Shown: positions 1-8,868 of the stretch, piece after piece
Layout of the letters: each line of letters starts with the position of its first letter
How positions within the stretch are numbered: the first letter of the stretch is position 1
From: Syntrophaceae bacterium
Lineage (GTDB): Bacteria; Desulfobacterota; Syntrophia; Syntrophales; UBA2210
Direction of reading: 5' to 3'
Length of the DNA stretch: 12,232 bases
NCBI GenBank assembly: GCA_030619435.1
Contig: JAUXBI010000020.1
Coordinates: forward strand, 1 to 12,232
Notes under the pieces: generated by a model
What the model saw: the letters and a program-made list of their open reading frames with translations, nothing else
Databases searched by the model: none
What the model was told of the DNA's origin: nothing
Program-made: the position numbers and the translations under genes

Positions 1-1122
1 ATCTCTTGCGATGACAATTCTCTGCACCTCTGAACTTCCTTCATAGATGGAAGTCACCCTTGCGTCGCGGTAGAGTCTTTCCACCTTGTATTCCGTCATA
101 TACCCGTATCCCCCATGTATCTGGAGGGACTTATAAGCCGCCCTGTTTGCGAGTTCCGATGCGAACAGCTTCGCCATTGATGCCTCTTTTGTAAACGCCA
201 GGCCCAGGTCCTTCCGGTTGGCGGCGGACAGGGTAAGCAGTTTTGCCGCTTCTATCTGTGTGGCCATATCGGCAACCATCCACTGGATCGCCTGAAAAGA
301 GCTGATAGTCCTGCCGAATTGCCTGCGGGCATTTGCATATTCAACAGCTTCATCCAGGCATGCCCTCGCTATTCCCAGCGATTGTGAGGCAATCCCTATG
401 CGCCCGCTGTCCAGTGCCGTCATTGCAACCTTGAATCCCTGCCCTTCTCTGCCCAGCAGATTCTCCTTCGGAATTCTGCAATCATCAAAGATAAGCTCGA
501 CCGTGTCCGACGCCCTGAGACCCATCTTTTTCTCTTTTTTCCCTACAGAAAAACCGGGGAATCCTTTTTCTACTATAAAGGCGGAAAGGCCGCGATTCCC
601 CTTTTTGGAGCCGGTTCTTGCTATCAGGTTTATTAAGTCCGCATATCCTCCGTTGGTGATAAAGGTTTTTGTTCCATTTACGAGGTAATAATCACCCATA
701 TCCTCTGCCCGTGTTTTTATGCTCCCCGGGTCAGAGCCTGCATCAGGCTCCGTAATCGCGAAAGCCCCGAGCATTTCCCCGCTGGCCAATGGCTCTAAAT
801 ATTTACGCTTTTGCTCTTCATTCCCGAATTTCAAGAGTGGTTCACAGGAGAGATTGGTCACCGACATGGTAACTGCTGTGGAAGCGCACGCATAGGCTAT
901 CTCCTGCAGCGCCAGGGAATAACTGACCGCGCCGGCGCCCGAGCCTCCATATCCTGCGGGAACCATCATACCCATCAGGCCCAGCTGTCCCATCTTTTTG
1001 ACCACATCAGCGGGGAATATCTCCTCCTCGTCTCTTTTTCCCGCGAAGGGTTCGAGCTCCCTTTTTGCGAAATCCCCGGCCATCAACCTGATCATTTCCT
1101 GTTCGCTTGTCAAATGAAACAA
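1..1122 (-). CDS. Acyl-CoA dehydrogenase, short/medium-chain type (3' end cut by window)
   Basis: This is an FAD-dependent acyl-CoA dehydrogenase, which would oxidise a fatty acyl-CoA to the trans-2-enoyl-CoA and pass electrons to ETF. 374 codons are visible; family members are about 380 residues, so only the last few are missing. Family signatures are seen in order: AFAITEPDAGSD (about 120-131), an FAD/substrate-binding segment; RRQFG (about 268-272); QIHGGYGYM (about 334-342); and YEGSSEVQRIVIAR near the end. Its Glu (about residue 361) matches the catalytic base of the butyryl- and medium-chain enzymes. The start chosen is TTG at 1122, because AAGGAGG sits 5 nt upstream and an in-frame TAA (1138-1140, the stop of the regulator gene) closes the frame just before it. 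It lies 15 nt after the XRE-cupin gene and is probably co-transcribed with it and the thiolase. The exact chain-length or branched substrate cannot be told. Confidence 0.93.
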   Translation of the reverse strand, partial: MFHLTSEQEMIRLMAGDFAKRELEPFAGKRDEEEIFPADVVKKMGQLGLMGMMVPAGYGGSGAGAVSYSLALQEIAYACASTAVTMSVTNLSCEPLLKFGNEEQKRKYLEPLASGEMLGAFAITEPDAGSDPGSIKTRAEDMGDYYLVNGTKTFITNGGYADLINLIARTGSKKGNRGLSAFIVEKGFPGFSVGKKEKKMGLRASDTVELIFDDCRIPKENLLGREGQGFKVAMTALDSGRIGIASQSLGIARACLDEAVEYANARRQFGRTISSFQAIQWMVADMATQIEAAKLLTLSAANRKDLGLAFTKEASMAKLFASELANRAAYKSLQIHGGYGYMTEYKVERLYRDARVTSIYEGSSEVQRIVIARD

Positions 1123-1137
1123 TGTGGCCTCCTTTCC

Positions 1138-1689
1138 TTAAGGAATGTAGATTACAACAAGAAGTTCTGTGGTTTTCTTTGCCGGATTACTGAGTTTATG
1201 ATGAAGGGCGGAGTTGAAATGTATGCTTTCCCCTTCATCGAGTTTTGTAATGTTCTCGCCGACCTGTATGGTAAGACCACCTTTTAAAACGTAAATAAAT
1301 TCCTCTCCATCATGGTGATATTCAACACCTTTATGCTTTGTCTCCGGATCGATTGTAACAAAATAGGATCTCAGATGTTTATCCAGCCCCGGGCCGGTCA
1401 GAGAGGTGTACGCATAAGACTCCACCCTTTTCTTATGGCTCTTCCTGCGTCTCTTTAAGGCCTCTTTCTCTTCCTCCGATTCAAGCTCGGAGACATCTAT
1501 CCTGAAAGTCCGGCTGACCTGGAGGACCAGCGATACCGGTGGAACCATCTTATCTTCTTCGATCTTCTCGAGGATATCTGAGGAATATCCAGTCTCGTGG
1601 GAGAGATCTTCAAGACTTAGCCCCTTCTCTTCCCTGATGGCACGTATCCTCTGCCCGAAAGATTTCCATTTTTTCTCTTGTTTTGCCAT
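1138..1689 (-). CDS. XRE-family transcriptional regulator with C-terminal cupin domain
   Basis: A 183-residue DNA-binding protein. Residues about 11-65 form a helix-turn-helix of the XRE/Cro type (FGQRIRAIREEKGLSLEDLS, then the recognition-helix region HETGYSSDILEKIEED). A basic, charged linker follows (about 70-92, KRRRKSHKKR). Residues about 105-182 form a single cupin barrel with the sequence EYHHDGEEFIYVLKGGL and a second motif ending in ALHHKLSNP. The histidines and acidic residues of both cupin motifs are present, so binding of a metal or small ligand is plausible. Proteins of this architecture are usually local regulators that sense a metabolite through the cupin. The start ATG directly follows the thiolase stop (TAGATG), with its GGAGG inside the end of the thiolase gene, which implies translational coupling. 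Sitting between the thiolase and acyl-CoA dehydrogenase genes, it may control that module; this is inference and the ligand is unknown. Confidence 0.9.
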   Translation of the reverse strand: MAKQEKKWKSFGQRIRAIREEKGLSLEDLSHETGYSSDILEKIEEDKMVPPVSLVLQVSRTFRIDVSELESEEEKEALKRRRKSHKKRVESYAYTSLTGPGLDKHLRSYFVTIDPETKHKGVEYHHDGEEFIYVLKGGLTIQVGENITKLDEGESIHFNSALHHKLSNPAKKTTELLVVIYIP

Positions 1690-2880
1690 CTATGCCTCCA
1701 TCTCTACTACCATTGTTACCGATTCTCCTCCACCCAGGCATAACGAAGCCTGCCCGACCCCGATGTTACGCCTCTTCATCTCGTAGATAAGGGTTGTTAA
1801 CAAACGGGCACCGGACGCGCCTATCGGATGACCCAGGGCTACTGCCCCTCCATTTACGTTAACTGTTTCAGGATTGATATTCAATTCCCTGAGTACGCCT
1901 ACCGTTGAGCCTGAAAATGCTTCATTTATCTCGTGCAGCTGTATATCGGATAGTGTCATTCCCGCTTTTTTCAGCGCCTTCGGGATGGAGTATATGGGTG
2001 CCATGAGGACATATTTCGGTTCGATTCCCGCGGAGGCGTAGTCAATGATTCTTGCGAGAACAGGAGATCCCAGTTCAGAGGCTTTCTTTCGTGAGGTGAT
2101 TACAAGGGCCGAAGCGCCATCGCTGATAATCGAAGAATTTCCTGCCGTGGCGTAGCCTTTTTCCTGAAAGGCGGGTCTCATCTTTGAGAGTGCCTCCATA
2201 CTCGTCGGCATCGGGCCTTCGTCCGTATCGATCCTTATGGCACCTTTTTTTTTGTCATGAATATCGACGGAGATAATCTCTTCCGTAAAACGTCCCCCTT
2301 GAACGGATTTTAGGGATTTTTCATATGACAGGCACGCGAATGCGTCCTGATCTTCCCGGCTTATTCCCCATTTCTCTGAGATGAGATCGTTGCTGATGCC
2401 CATGTGGAAGTCATTAACTATGTCCCAGAGACCATCGTGCACCATATGGTCTACCAGTTCGCCTGTTCCCATTCTTATGCCCAGCCTTGAATTCGGAAGG
2501 TAATGGGGCGCGGCGCTCATATTTTCCATTCCCCCCGCCACGATAACATCCGCAAATCCTGTCTTTACGTACTGGGCGGCAAGGATAACAGACATAAGAC
2601 CGGAGGCGCATACCTTGTTTACGGTGAGAGCCCCCTTTTCAACAGGAATCTCCGTCCTCAGGAAGGCCTGTCTCGCCGGATTCTGACCGTATCCACAGGG
2701 AAGTACCATTCCCATTATGACTTCATCTACATCCGCGGATCGGATGCCTGCTCTTTTTATCGCTTCACGAATGACGATTGCCCCCAACTCTGTTGCGGGA
2801 ATCTTGCTCAAACCACCCTGAAACACCCCGAGCGGTGTTCTGCATGCGCTTACCAATACTGCATCATTTCCACTTTTCAT
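1690..2880 (-). CDS. Thiolase (acetyl-CoA C-acetyltransferase family)
   Basis: A thiolase of 396 residues, the usual family length, catalysing reversible condensation or cleavage between acetyl-CoA and (3-oxo)acyl-CoA. The nucleophilic Cys lies in NKVCASGL (about residue 91), the NEAF motif is at about 319-322, the active-site His is in GHPIGASGAR (about 351), and the second catalytic Cys is in CLGGGES (about 381). Many relatives read CIGGGQG there, so this version is slightly divergent. ATG at 2880 is preferred to the immediately preceding in-frame TTG because GGAGG is then 7 nt away rather than 4. It is separated from the upstream tyrA by 63 nt without a clear terminator, and it touches the downstream regulator gene. 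The nearby acyl-CoA dehydrogenase suggests a beta-oxidation or acyl-CoA synthesis role. Whether it degrades or makes acetoacetyl-CoA cannot be decided from sequence. Confidence 0.94.
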   Translation of the reverse strand: MKSGNDAVLVSACRTPLGVFQGGLSKIPATELGAIVIREAIKRAGIRSADVDEVIMGMVLPCGYGQNPARQAFLRTEIPVEKGALTVNKVCASGLMSVILAAQYVKTGFADVIVAGGMENMSAAPHYLPNSRLGIRMGTGELVDHMVHDGLWDIVNDFHMGISNDLISEKWGISREDQDAFACLSYEKSLKSVQGGRFTEEIISVDIHDKKKGAIRIDTDEGPMPTSMEALSKMRPAFQEKGYATAGNSSIISDGASALVITSRKKASELGSPVLARIIDYASAGIEPKYVLMAPIYSIPKALKKAGMTLSDIQLHEINEAFSGSTVGVLRELNINPETVNVNGGAVALGHPIGASGARLLTTLIYEMKRRNIGVGQASLCLGGGESVTMVVEMEA

Positions 2881-2943
2881 CAAGATCCCTCCTTAGGGTC
2901 TGGAAATATGATAACAATATATGCCAAACAAAAAAGGCCTGCT

Positions 2944-3699
2944 TTATTTTTCAATAAACTTCACAAGACCTTCAATGTCTCTTTCGCGGATCAGGGTTTC
3001 CAGCTTATCAAGATTATCTTTATACAATGTGAGGATTCTGGGGAATTTCGGATTCATAGTAAGAAGCTCCGCGTAAAGTCGTGGACTATTTTCCATGACT
3101 CTCGCGATTATCTCAAGCTTTTTATTGAAAAGAGGGGTGGTGTAGTGTTTGAGCTCAGAGAGATCAATGCCCTGGTCTTTCAGGGTTGTTCCCATGGTAA
3201 TCGAATTGAGATGATTTAATCCCTGAATGATCGCCATCATCTCATCGTGCTTTTCCGGCAAGTCTTCAAATACATGGGCTCCACATTTTTTGAAGATATT
3301 CTCAGGCCAGCCTGTCCATTTTTCTATTCTCGCGGGAAACAGCACTATATTTTGCCCTTCCAGTGATGTTACATCCGGGCCGAAAAGGGGATGGCATCCC
3401 ATGACTTCCGATGCGGAGGACTCAAGCATGCATCTGACCGGTTCTTCTTTCAGAGAGGTAAAGTCCATCAGGAGGGAACCATCTTTCATGCGCGGTCCAA
3501 CCTGTCTGATGACATCACAGGTAACACCAATAGGAACGCTGACTATAACAACGCCGCATCTTCTTGTAAGCTCATCAATGTTCAAACCGGTCTTTCTGCC
3601 CGATGTATGGACGATGTATCCCTCATTCTTGAAGAAATCAACGAACCATCTGCCTATTCCACCGGTGCCGCCGATAATACCTATTTCAAAATCTGCCAT
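2944..3699 (-). CDS. tyrA: Prephenate dehydrogenase (TyrA), monofunctional
   Basis: This would oxidatively decarboxylate prephenate to 4-hydroxyphenylpyruvate, the tyrosine branch from chorismate. The 251-residue protein resembles the dehydrogenase half of the enterobacterial T-protein and has no chorismate mutase domain. An N-terminal Rossmann motif (GGTGGIG, about 10-16) is followed by VVIVSVPIGVT (about 50-60), DFTSLKE (about 79-85) and HPLFGPD (about 103-109), whose His matches the catalytic His of TyrA. The helical C-terminal part contains IIQGLNHLNS. The end of strand beta-2 reads HTSGRKTG with no acidic residue, which may mean NADP rather than NAD use (inference). ATG at 3699 is preferred over the adjacent TTG by spacing from GAGG. 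It starts 39 nt after trpA. A small dyad (CGGAT-tga-ATCCG, 3710-3722) stands just ahead of its ribosome binding site. An arogenate-using enzyme is the main alternative. Confidence 0.88.
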   Translation of the reverse strand: MADFEIGIIGGTGGIGRWFVDFFKNEGYIVHTSGRKTGLNIDELTRRCGVVIVSVPIGVTCDVIRQVGPRMKDGSLLMDFTSLKEEPVRCMLESSASEVMGCHPLFGPDVTSLEGQNIVLFPARIEKWTGWPENIFKKCGAHVFEDLPEKHDEMMAIIQGLNHLNSITMGTTLKDQGIDLSELKHYTTPLFNKKLEIIARVMENSPRLYAELLTMNPKFPRILTLYKDNLDKLETLIRERDIEGLVKFIEK

Positions 3700-3738
3700 C
3701 AAGTAACCTCGGATTCAATCCGGATAATGTCTGCCGAT

Positions 3739-4548
3739 TTACAAATTCCTGCCTTTATGAATAGCTGTTTTTATCTCTTTAGCATAATCGGAAACAATAT
3801 TCACCATATTGCTGTCTCCCGCATGTTCCTCAATCATGTGTACAAAAGCGCTTCCTACCACTATTCCATCAGCATAGGGGGCGATTTCTCCTGCCTGCCC
3901 GGGTGTTGATATACCAAAACCTACGACAACCGGCATTTCGGTTATTCTCCTAACTCTTTTCATCTCATCTCTGATATCTGATACCCGTGGCTTTTTCGTT
4001 CCGGTAACCCCGGTTATTGAAACATAATACAGAAATCCGGTTGCCTCTTCGGATATCTTCCTGATCCTCTCGGAAGAAGTTGTCGGTGCTAACAAAGAAA
4101 TAAAACCAATATCTGCTTGATCGGTATATTTTCTCAGTTCCCGGGATTCTTCCGGAGGAAGATCAACAACAAGTATTCCATCCACCCCGGATGCCCTGGC
4201 CCTCTGCGCGAATCTCTTGTTTCCATAGGCAAAGATCGGGTTATAGTACCCGAACAGAACAATTGGGATGTCCGCGGACTTATTAACAGATTCAACCATG
4301 TCCAGAATACTGACCAGATCTGTTCCCTGTTCGAGGGCTCTCCCGGAAGCAACCTGAATAACGGGTCCGTCTGCCGTCGGATCTGAAAAGGGAACTCCCA
4401 GTTCAATGATATCGACCCCCGCGTCTTTAAAGCCCAGAATTATTTCCTTCGTTATTTCCAGGCTCGGGTCACCTGCCACTATATATGCCACGAGGGCTTT
4501 TTCACCTTTTTCCCTTAACTGTCTGAACTTTTCCCCGATTCGCCCCAT
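3739..4548 (-). CDS. trpA: Tryptophan synthase alpha subunit
   Basis: The alpha subunit cleaves indole-3-glycerol phosphate to indole and glyceraldehyde 3-phosphate and feeds indole through the tunnel to TrpB. It is a TIM barrel of 269 residues, the normal size. The signature ELGVPFSDPTADGPVIQ carries the catalytic Glu (residue 49) and Asp (residue 60), at the same numbers as in the Salmonella enzyme. The phosphate-binding end includes YYVSITGVTGT and VVGFGIS. Two starts are possible: GTG at 4554, which overlaps the trpB stop as GTGA, and ATG at 4548, which has GGAGG 10 nt upstream. ATG is chosen here, but GTG, which adds two residues, cannot be excluded. The ribosome binding site lies inside the end of trpB, so translation is coupled. 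It is the last trp gene of the operon. Confidence 0.97.
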   Translation of the reverse strand: MGRIGEKFRQLREKGEKALVAYIVAGDPSLEITKEIILGFKDAGVDIIELGVPFSDPTADGPVIQVASGRALEQGTDLVSILDMVESVNKSADIPIVLFGYYNPIFAYGNKRFAQRARASGVDGILVVDLPPEESRELRKYTDQADIGFISLLAPTTSSERIRKISEEATGFLYYVSITGVTGTKKPRVSDIRDEMKRVRRITEMPVVVGFGISTPGQAGEIAPYADGIVVGSAFVHMIEEHAGDSNMVNIVSDYAKEIKTAIHKGRNL

Positions 4549-4550
4549 GT

Positions 4551-5744
4551 TCACTTCACCTCCAGTTTTTCGGCAATGATCCCGGCATCTTTATCTCCCC
4601 TGCCTGAGAGATTAATGACTATAACCTTTTCTCTGCTCATCGTTGGGGCAAGTTTCATTGCATACGCGACGGCATGGGCGCTCTCCATGGCAGGAATAAT
4701 TCCCTCGTATTCCGACAGGAATAAAAAGGCATCAGTGGCTTCCCGATCGTCTACCGTGACATATCCGGCCCTTCCAATCGAATGGAGATAGCTGTGTTCG
4801 GGACCAACACCCGGATAATCGAGCCCGGCAGCTATGGAGCAGGTATCTCTTACCTGGCCTTTTTCATCTTGAAGAAGATATGTCTTGTTTCCATGAAGAA
4901 CGCCAACCTTTCCTTCCGCGATGCTGGCAGCATGCATTCCCGTGGCGATTCCCCTGCCTCCTGCTTCTACACCCGTCATAACCACATCCACGTCATTTCT
5001 AAAGGGATAAAAGAGCCCCATGGCGTTACTGCCCCCGCCGATACATGCGATGAGAACATCGGGAAGCCTTCCCTCTTTTTTCAGAATCTGGCGTTTTACT
5101 TCTCTGCCTATAACACTCTGAAAATTGCGTACCATCACCGGATACGGATGGGGGCCCGCCGTTGTCCCGATAACATAATAGGTGTCTTTCACATGTGAAA
5201 CCCAGTAACGCATGGCTTCATTCATGGCATCTTTAAGGGTATCTGTTCCACTTATAACCGGCACCACCTCTGCACCGAGAATTTTCATGCGAAAGACGTT
5301 CGGCGACTGTCGTTCTATGTCTTCCCGCCCCATAAAAATTTTGCATTCCATCCCGAAGAGAGCGGCAACGGTGGCGGTAGCAACACCGTGCTGACCGGCT
5401 CCTGTTTCCGCGATTATTTTCCTTTTTCCCATGCGCCGGGCGAGGAGTGCCTGCCCGAGGGTGTTATTGATCTTGTGCGATCCGGTATGATTGAGATCTT
5501 CTCTTTTCAGATAAATCTTTGCGCCTCCCAGCTTTTCCGTCAGCCGTTCTGCAAAATAGAGGGGGGTTTCCCTGCCTGAATAATCCCTGAGGTACGAGGC
5601 ATATTCCTTCGCAAATGTCTTATCCTTTTTTATTTCTTTATATGCCTCTTCAAGCTCGATAATGGCGGGCATCAATGTTTCCGCCGCGTATCTCCCCCCG
5701 AAAACGCCAAAGTGTCCTTCTCTGTCCGGTAACTGTGTTTTCAT
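4551..5744 (-). CDS. trpB: Tryptophan synthase beta subunit
   Basis: The PLP-dependent beta subunit condenses indole with L-serine to give tryptophan. It has 397 residues, the standard TrpB1 length. HTGSHKINN contains the PLP lysine (residue 91). AETGAGQHG contains the conserved catalytic Glu (residue 113). The glycine loop GGGSNAMG (about 236-243) binds the PLP phosphate, and LSGRGDKD lies near the C terminus. The N-terminal [18 protein letters not shown] is typical of TrpB1, the type that partners TrpA, and not of the longer TrpB2. The start codon overlaps the trpF stop (ATGA), and a GAGG is found 8 nt upstream, so it is translationally coupled. Confidence 0.98.
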   Translation of the reverse strand: MKTQLPDREGHFGVFGGRYAAETLMPAIIELEEAYKEIKKDKTFAKEYASYLRDYSGRETPLYFAERLTEKLGGAKIYLKREDLNHTGSHKINNTLGQALLARRMGKRKIIAETGAGQHGVATATVAALFGMECKIFMGREDIERQSPNVFRMKILGAEVVPVISGTDTLKDAMNEAMRYWVSHVKDTYYVIGTTAGPHPYPVMVRNFQSVIGREVKRQILKKEGRLPDVLIACIGGGSNAMGLFYPFRNDVDVVMTGVEAGGRGIATGMHAASIAEGKVGVLHGNKTYLLQDEKGQVRDTCSIAAGLDYPGVGPEHSYLHSIGRAGYVTVDDREATDAFLFLSEYEGIIPAMESAHAVAYAMKLAPTMSREKVIVINLSGRGDKDAGIIAEKLEVK

Positions 5745-6427
5745 TCCGTTATCCTCTCCCGCAAATCGAGACCTTTGCAGAATATTTTCATTTGTTTATT
5801 ATCGTGTCCTGTGTCGCACTGCCGGACAAGGTTGATAATTTTCATAACCAGTCCATGATCTTTCTTCCCGGGTATCTTCTCAACGCCACTGTTTATATCG
5901 ACTGCATGGGGCAATACTTCTTTTATAGCGTCCTCTATATTGTCCGGATTCAGACCACCTGAAAGGATCAGCGGCCTCGTTTTTCTTATCTTTACAGCCA
6001 GTTCCCAGTTCGATATTTTCCCGGTTCCACCATATTTTTCAGGAGCATACGTGTCGACTAGAATCGCTCTTGCCTGATACTCCTCCAGGATGTTTAAATC
6101 CTCCTCCGTACGGGGAGACAGGGCCTTGATTATGACAGATTCCGGAAAATGCCGGCAGTACTCAGGGGATTCATTGCCGTGAAGCTGAATGAAATTCAGA
6201 CCGCAATATTCCATTATTTCTTTAATATCCTGAGTGTCATGGTTAACAAAGACACCTGTCTTCGCGACTTCCGGGGGAAGTTTTCGAATAATATCCCGGG
6301 CCGTTTCCGGTTGAATATACCGGGGGCTTTTCGTGTAAAAGATAAACCCCAGAGCATCAACTCCGTTTTCTGCCGCGAAACGGGCGTCCTCAAGGTTTGT
6401 CATACCGCAGATCTTTATCTCTGTCAT
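5741..6427 (-). CDS. trpF: Phosphoribosylanthranilate isomerase
   Basis: This performs the Amadori rearrangement of N-(5'-phosphoribosyl)anthranilate to CdRP. The TIM-barrel protein has 228 residues counted from the ATG at 6427, chosen because the product then begins [10 protein letters not shown], the canonical TrpF N terminus, with AAGGAAGAG just upstream. An in-frame TTG... extension up to 6469 would run back into trpC and is not used. The catalytic pair is visible: Cys7 in KICGMT and Asp125 in [16 protein letters not shown] and DINSGVE form the phosphate-binding end. After the expected last helix ([15 protein letters not shown]) there is an extra charged tail of roughly 24 residues that ends in RERITE and runs up to the trpB start. 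TrpF and TrpC are separate proteins here, not fused as in enteric bacteria. The gap after trpC is 10 nt. Confidence 0.95.
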   Translation of the reverse strand: MTEIKICGMTNLEDARFAAENGVDALGFIFYTKSPRYIQPETARDIIRKLPPEVAKTGVFVNHDTQDIKEIMEYCGLNFIQLHGNESPEYCRHFPESVIIKALSPRTEEDLNILEEYQARAILVDTYAPEKYGGTGKISNWELAVKIRKTRPLILSGGLNPDNIEDAIKEVLPHAVDINSGVEKIPGKKDHGLVMKIINLVRQCDTGHDNKQMKIFCKGLDLRERITE

Positions 6428-6437
6428 TTTCTCTTCC

Positions 6438-7211
6438 TTACCTTCCCAGAAGCTCGTCGAGTTTTGCACCGATATCCGCGGCCCTCATCAGGGTTTCACC
6501 CACCAGAAATGCGTGAACACCATTACTCATCAACATCTCAATGTCCCCCCTTGTATGAATGCCGCTTTCACTGATGACTGTTCTGCCTTTCGGGACAGCG
6601 GGCAGGAGATCGAGGCTTGTCTTCAGATCGGTTTCAAAGGTTTTTAGATTCCTGTTATTGATTCCTATAATTTTCGCGCCCGCTCTGAGGGCTTTTCCCA
6701 TCTCCCCGGCAGAATGTACCTCAACCAGCGGAGAGAGACCCAAGGATTCTGTCAGGCTGATAAAATCCCTCAGGGTGCTCAGATCCATGAGCCCTGCAAT
6801 GAGAAGGAGCGCGTCTCCTTCCAGGGCCCTTGTCTCGTAAATCTGGTATGAATCTATGATAAAGTCCTTCCTGAGAAGAGGAACAGATACTACCCGTTTG
6901 ATCTCCGACAAATATGATCTCTCTCCCTCAAAGAATCTCTGATCGGTGAGAACGGAGATAGCGGCCGCTCCGTGGTTTTCATAGCACGATGCAATATCAA
7001 TGTGATCGAAGTCGTCTCTTATTCTCCCTTTCGATGGAGAACGCCTCTTGATCTCCGCAATGATCGAGCAACCGATTCCACTGACAGCCGCTCCGAAATT
7101 ACGGGGAAGAGAAGAGTCCAATGCCTCATCTCTGATCTGCTCAAGCGGTTTTCCCTGTTTCAGAAACGCAACCTCTTCCTGTTTCGCTTTTACAATCCTG
7201 TCTAAAATCAT
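6438..7211 (-). CDS. trpC: Indole-3-glycerol phosphate synthase
   Basis: This closes the indole ring, converting CdRP to indole-3-glycerol phosphate with loss of CO2 and water. It has 257 residues, normal for a monofunctional enzyme. The full set of catalytic residues is visible: Glu53 and Lys55 in IAEIKRRSPSKG, Lys115 in LLRKDFI, Glu164 in LVEVH, Asn185 in INNRNL, and Glu215-Ser216 in ISESGI. The ATG at 7211 is preceded by GAGGAG at good spacing and comes 9 nt after the trpD stop. The gene sits between trpD and trpF in biosynthetic order. Confidence 0.97.
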   Translation of the reverse strand: MILDRIVKAKQEEVAFLKQGKPLEQIRDEALDSSLPRNFGAAVSGIGCSIIAEIKRRSPSKGRIRDDFDHIDIASCYENHGAAAISVLTDQRFFEGERSYLSEIKRVVSVPLLRKDFIIDSYQIYETRALEGDALLLIAGLMDLSTLRDFISLTESLGLSPLVEVHSAGEMGKALRAGAKIIGINNRNLKTFETDLKTSLDLLPAVPKGRTVISESGIHTRGDIEMLMSNGVHAFLVGETLMRAADIGAKLDELLGR

Positions 7212-7220
7212 CGAATCTCC

Positions 7221-8231
7221 TCAGCTGTTTGAAAGGCTTATCAGATCCCGCAGCTTTTTAATGGCGGCTCCGCTGTCGATACACTCCTCTGCAATGGTGA
7301 TTCCTTCCTGTATGGTCTCCGCCTTTTCCCCGGCTACTATTGCCAGTCCGGCATTCAAGAGAGCGATCTTTCGACAGGCGCCATTTTCCCCTGAAAGAAC
7401 CCCTCGTGTTATTTCCGCATTGACAGACACATCTTTGCCGCGAAGGTCTTCAGCATTGTAACTTCTACCAAAATAATCCTCCGGATTGATGTTATAGGTT
7501 GTGATAAGCCCGTCTTTCAGCTCGGAAACTCGTGTTTCACCAGTTACTGTGGCTTCATCGAGTCCATCAGAACCATGCACGATAAAAGCCCTCTTCGTTC
7601 CCAGATTTTTCAGAACACCGGCGAATGTCTCAGTCAGTTTCGGGTCGTAGACACCGATGAGCTGGGATGTTGCGCCGGCGGGATTTGTCAGAGGCCCAAG
7701 CATGTTAAATATCGTCCTGATTCCGATTTCTCTCCTCGGACCAACCGCATATTTCATGGCGGCATGAAGTCTGGGGGCAAAAAGAAAACCGATTCCGATT
7801 TCATGGATACATTCTTCCACTATTTCGGGCGCCACGCTTATATTAACGCCTAAGGCTTCCAGGACATCCGCGCTTCCGCATCCGCTCGATACCGCCCGAT
7901 TTCCATGTTTTGCAACGGTAATGCCGGCTGCCGCCACGATAAAAGCCGCCGTGGTTGAAATATTGAAGGTATTCATATTGTCCCCACCCGTTCCGCAGGT
8001 ATCAACAATAACTGATGAACGGGCATCTATCCTCGTTGCTTTCTGTCTCATAATGCGGGCGGCGCCTGTAACCTCTTCCACCGTTTCTCCTTTAATCCGC
8101 AGGGATGTTATAAAGGCGGCAATTTGCGCCGGTGTCGCGTTTCCTTCCATAATTTCATCCATGACTTCCATCATTTCATGTTCTTTCAGATTTTCATTAT
8201 CCACTATTTTTCCAATTGCTTCTCTGATCAT
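7221..8231 (-). CDS. trpD: Anthranilate phosphoribosyltransferase
   Basis: This transfers the phosphoribosyl group of PRPP to anthranilate. It has 336 residues from the ATG at 8231, the usual length. That start is chosen because the product begins [15 protein letters not shown] like other TrpD proteins and AAAGGAG stands 7 nt upstream. A longer in-frame reading to 8300 would overlap the end of trpG and adds residues that do not look like the family. Motifs: the PRPP/diphosphate loop [17 protein letters not shown] (GTGGD about 80-84), KHGNRAVSS (KHGNR 108-112), [11 protein letters not shown], and [11 protein letters not shown]. It is not fused to TrpG. The 49-nt spacer from trpG is the largest gap inside the trp operon; I see no terminator in it. 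Confidence 0.97.
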   Translation of the reverse strand: MIREAIGKIVDNENLKEHEMMEVMDEIMEGNATPAQIAAFITSLRIKGETVEEVTGAARIMRQKATRIDARSSVIVDTCGTGGDNMNTFNISTTAAFIVAAAGITVAKHGNRAVSSGCGSADVLEALGVNISVAPEIVEECIHEIGIGFLFAPRLHAAMKYAVGPRREIGIRTIFNMLGPLTNPAGATSQLIGVYDPKLTETFAGVLKNLGTKRAFIVHGSDGLDEATVTGETRVSELKDGLITTYNINPEDYFGRSYNAEDLRGKDVSVNAEITRGVLSGENGACRKIALLNAGLAIVAGEKAETIQEGITIAEECIDSGAAIKKLRDLISLSNS

Positions 8232-8280
8232 ACAAATACTCCTTTCATTTAATGAGGTCCAAGGGTTCACAGGTTCTAAT

Positions 8281-8868
8281 TTACAATTTAACATTGCCAT
8301 TACTCTTCATTTTCAGGAAATTCCTGATAATCCGTTTCCCGTTCGGCGTCAGGATAGATTCGGGATGAAACTGCACTCCTTCCACATGATACTCCCGGTG
8401 CCTGATACCCATTATTTCCCCTTCTTCTGTTTCGGCGCTGATTTCAAGACATGACGGCATGGAATCCCTGTTCAGAATCAGTGAATGGTAACGGGCGGCT
8501 GCGAAAGGAGAAGGGACTCCCCTGTAAATTGTCTGTCCGTCATTGACTACCCCGGAGGTTTTTCCGTGCATTATCCTGTCAGATCTGATCACCTCCGCGC
8601 CGAAGGCATAACCTATCGACTGGTGGCCGAGGCATATCCCCATAATGGGGATTTTTGTATAAAAATGTCTGATCACATCAACTGTTATCCCGGCCTCTTT
8701 AGGGGTACAAGGTCCAGGCGACAGAAAGATCGCATCCGGGTCCAGATTCTCAATTTCTTCAATAGTAATCTCGTCATTCCGGTAAACAACGGTCTCTTCA
8801 CCCAACTGCCCCAGATACTGAACGAGATTGTAAGTAAAAGAATCGTAATTATCGATCATTAGAATCAT
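8281..8868 (-). CDS. trpG: Anthranilate synthase component II (glutamine amidotransferase)
   Basis: A class I glutamine amidotransferase that supplies ammonia to TrpE for anthranilate formation. It has 195 residues. The N terminus [19 protein letters not shown] is typical. The nucleophile Cys79 lies in GICLGHQ, the oxyanion strand is LSPGPCTP, and His168 and Glu170 in FHPES complete the catalytic triad. The ATG overlaps the trpE stop by one base (TAATG), with a GGGGGAAG ribosome binding site inside the trpE end, so synthesis is coupled to TrpE. In some bacteria the same subunit also serves 4-amino-4-deoxychorismate synthase (PabA). No pab gene is in this window, so a double role cannot be judged. 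Confidence 0.96.
   Translation of the reverse strand: MILMIDNYDSFTYNLVQYLGQLGEETVVYRNDEITIEEIENLDPDAIFLSPGPCTPKEAGITVDVIRHFYTKIPIMGICLGHQSIGYAFGAEVIRSDRIMHGKTSGVVNDGQTIYRGVPSPFAAARYHSLILNRDSMPSCLEISAETEEGEIMGIRHREYHVEGVQFHPESILTPNGKRIIRNFLKMKSNGNVKL

Noticed and set aside
2884-2943. Terminator or promoter between tyrA and the thiolase gene
   Set aside because: The AGGCCTTTTTT stretch gives only a stem of about 4 bp. Candidate -10-like TATCAT has no matching -35 box at proper spacing. Too weak to annotate.
2503-3219. Plus-strand open frame spanning the thiolase/tyrA junction
   Set aside because: It lies opposite two clear genes, its product looks like no protein family, and its composition follows from the antisense codons.
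6428-6469. Longer N terminus for TrpF (start at 6469)
   Set aside because: It would overlap the trpC end, while the ATG at 6427 gives the canonical KICGMT start with a ribosome binding site.
8232-8300. Longer N terminus for TrpD (start at 8300)
   Set aside because: It would overlap the trpG end, adds residues not seen in TrpD proteins, and the ATG at 8231 has a good ribosome binding site and a typical N terminus.
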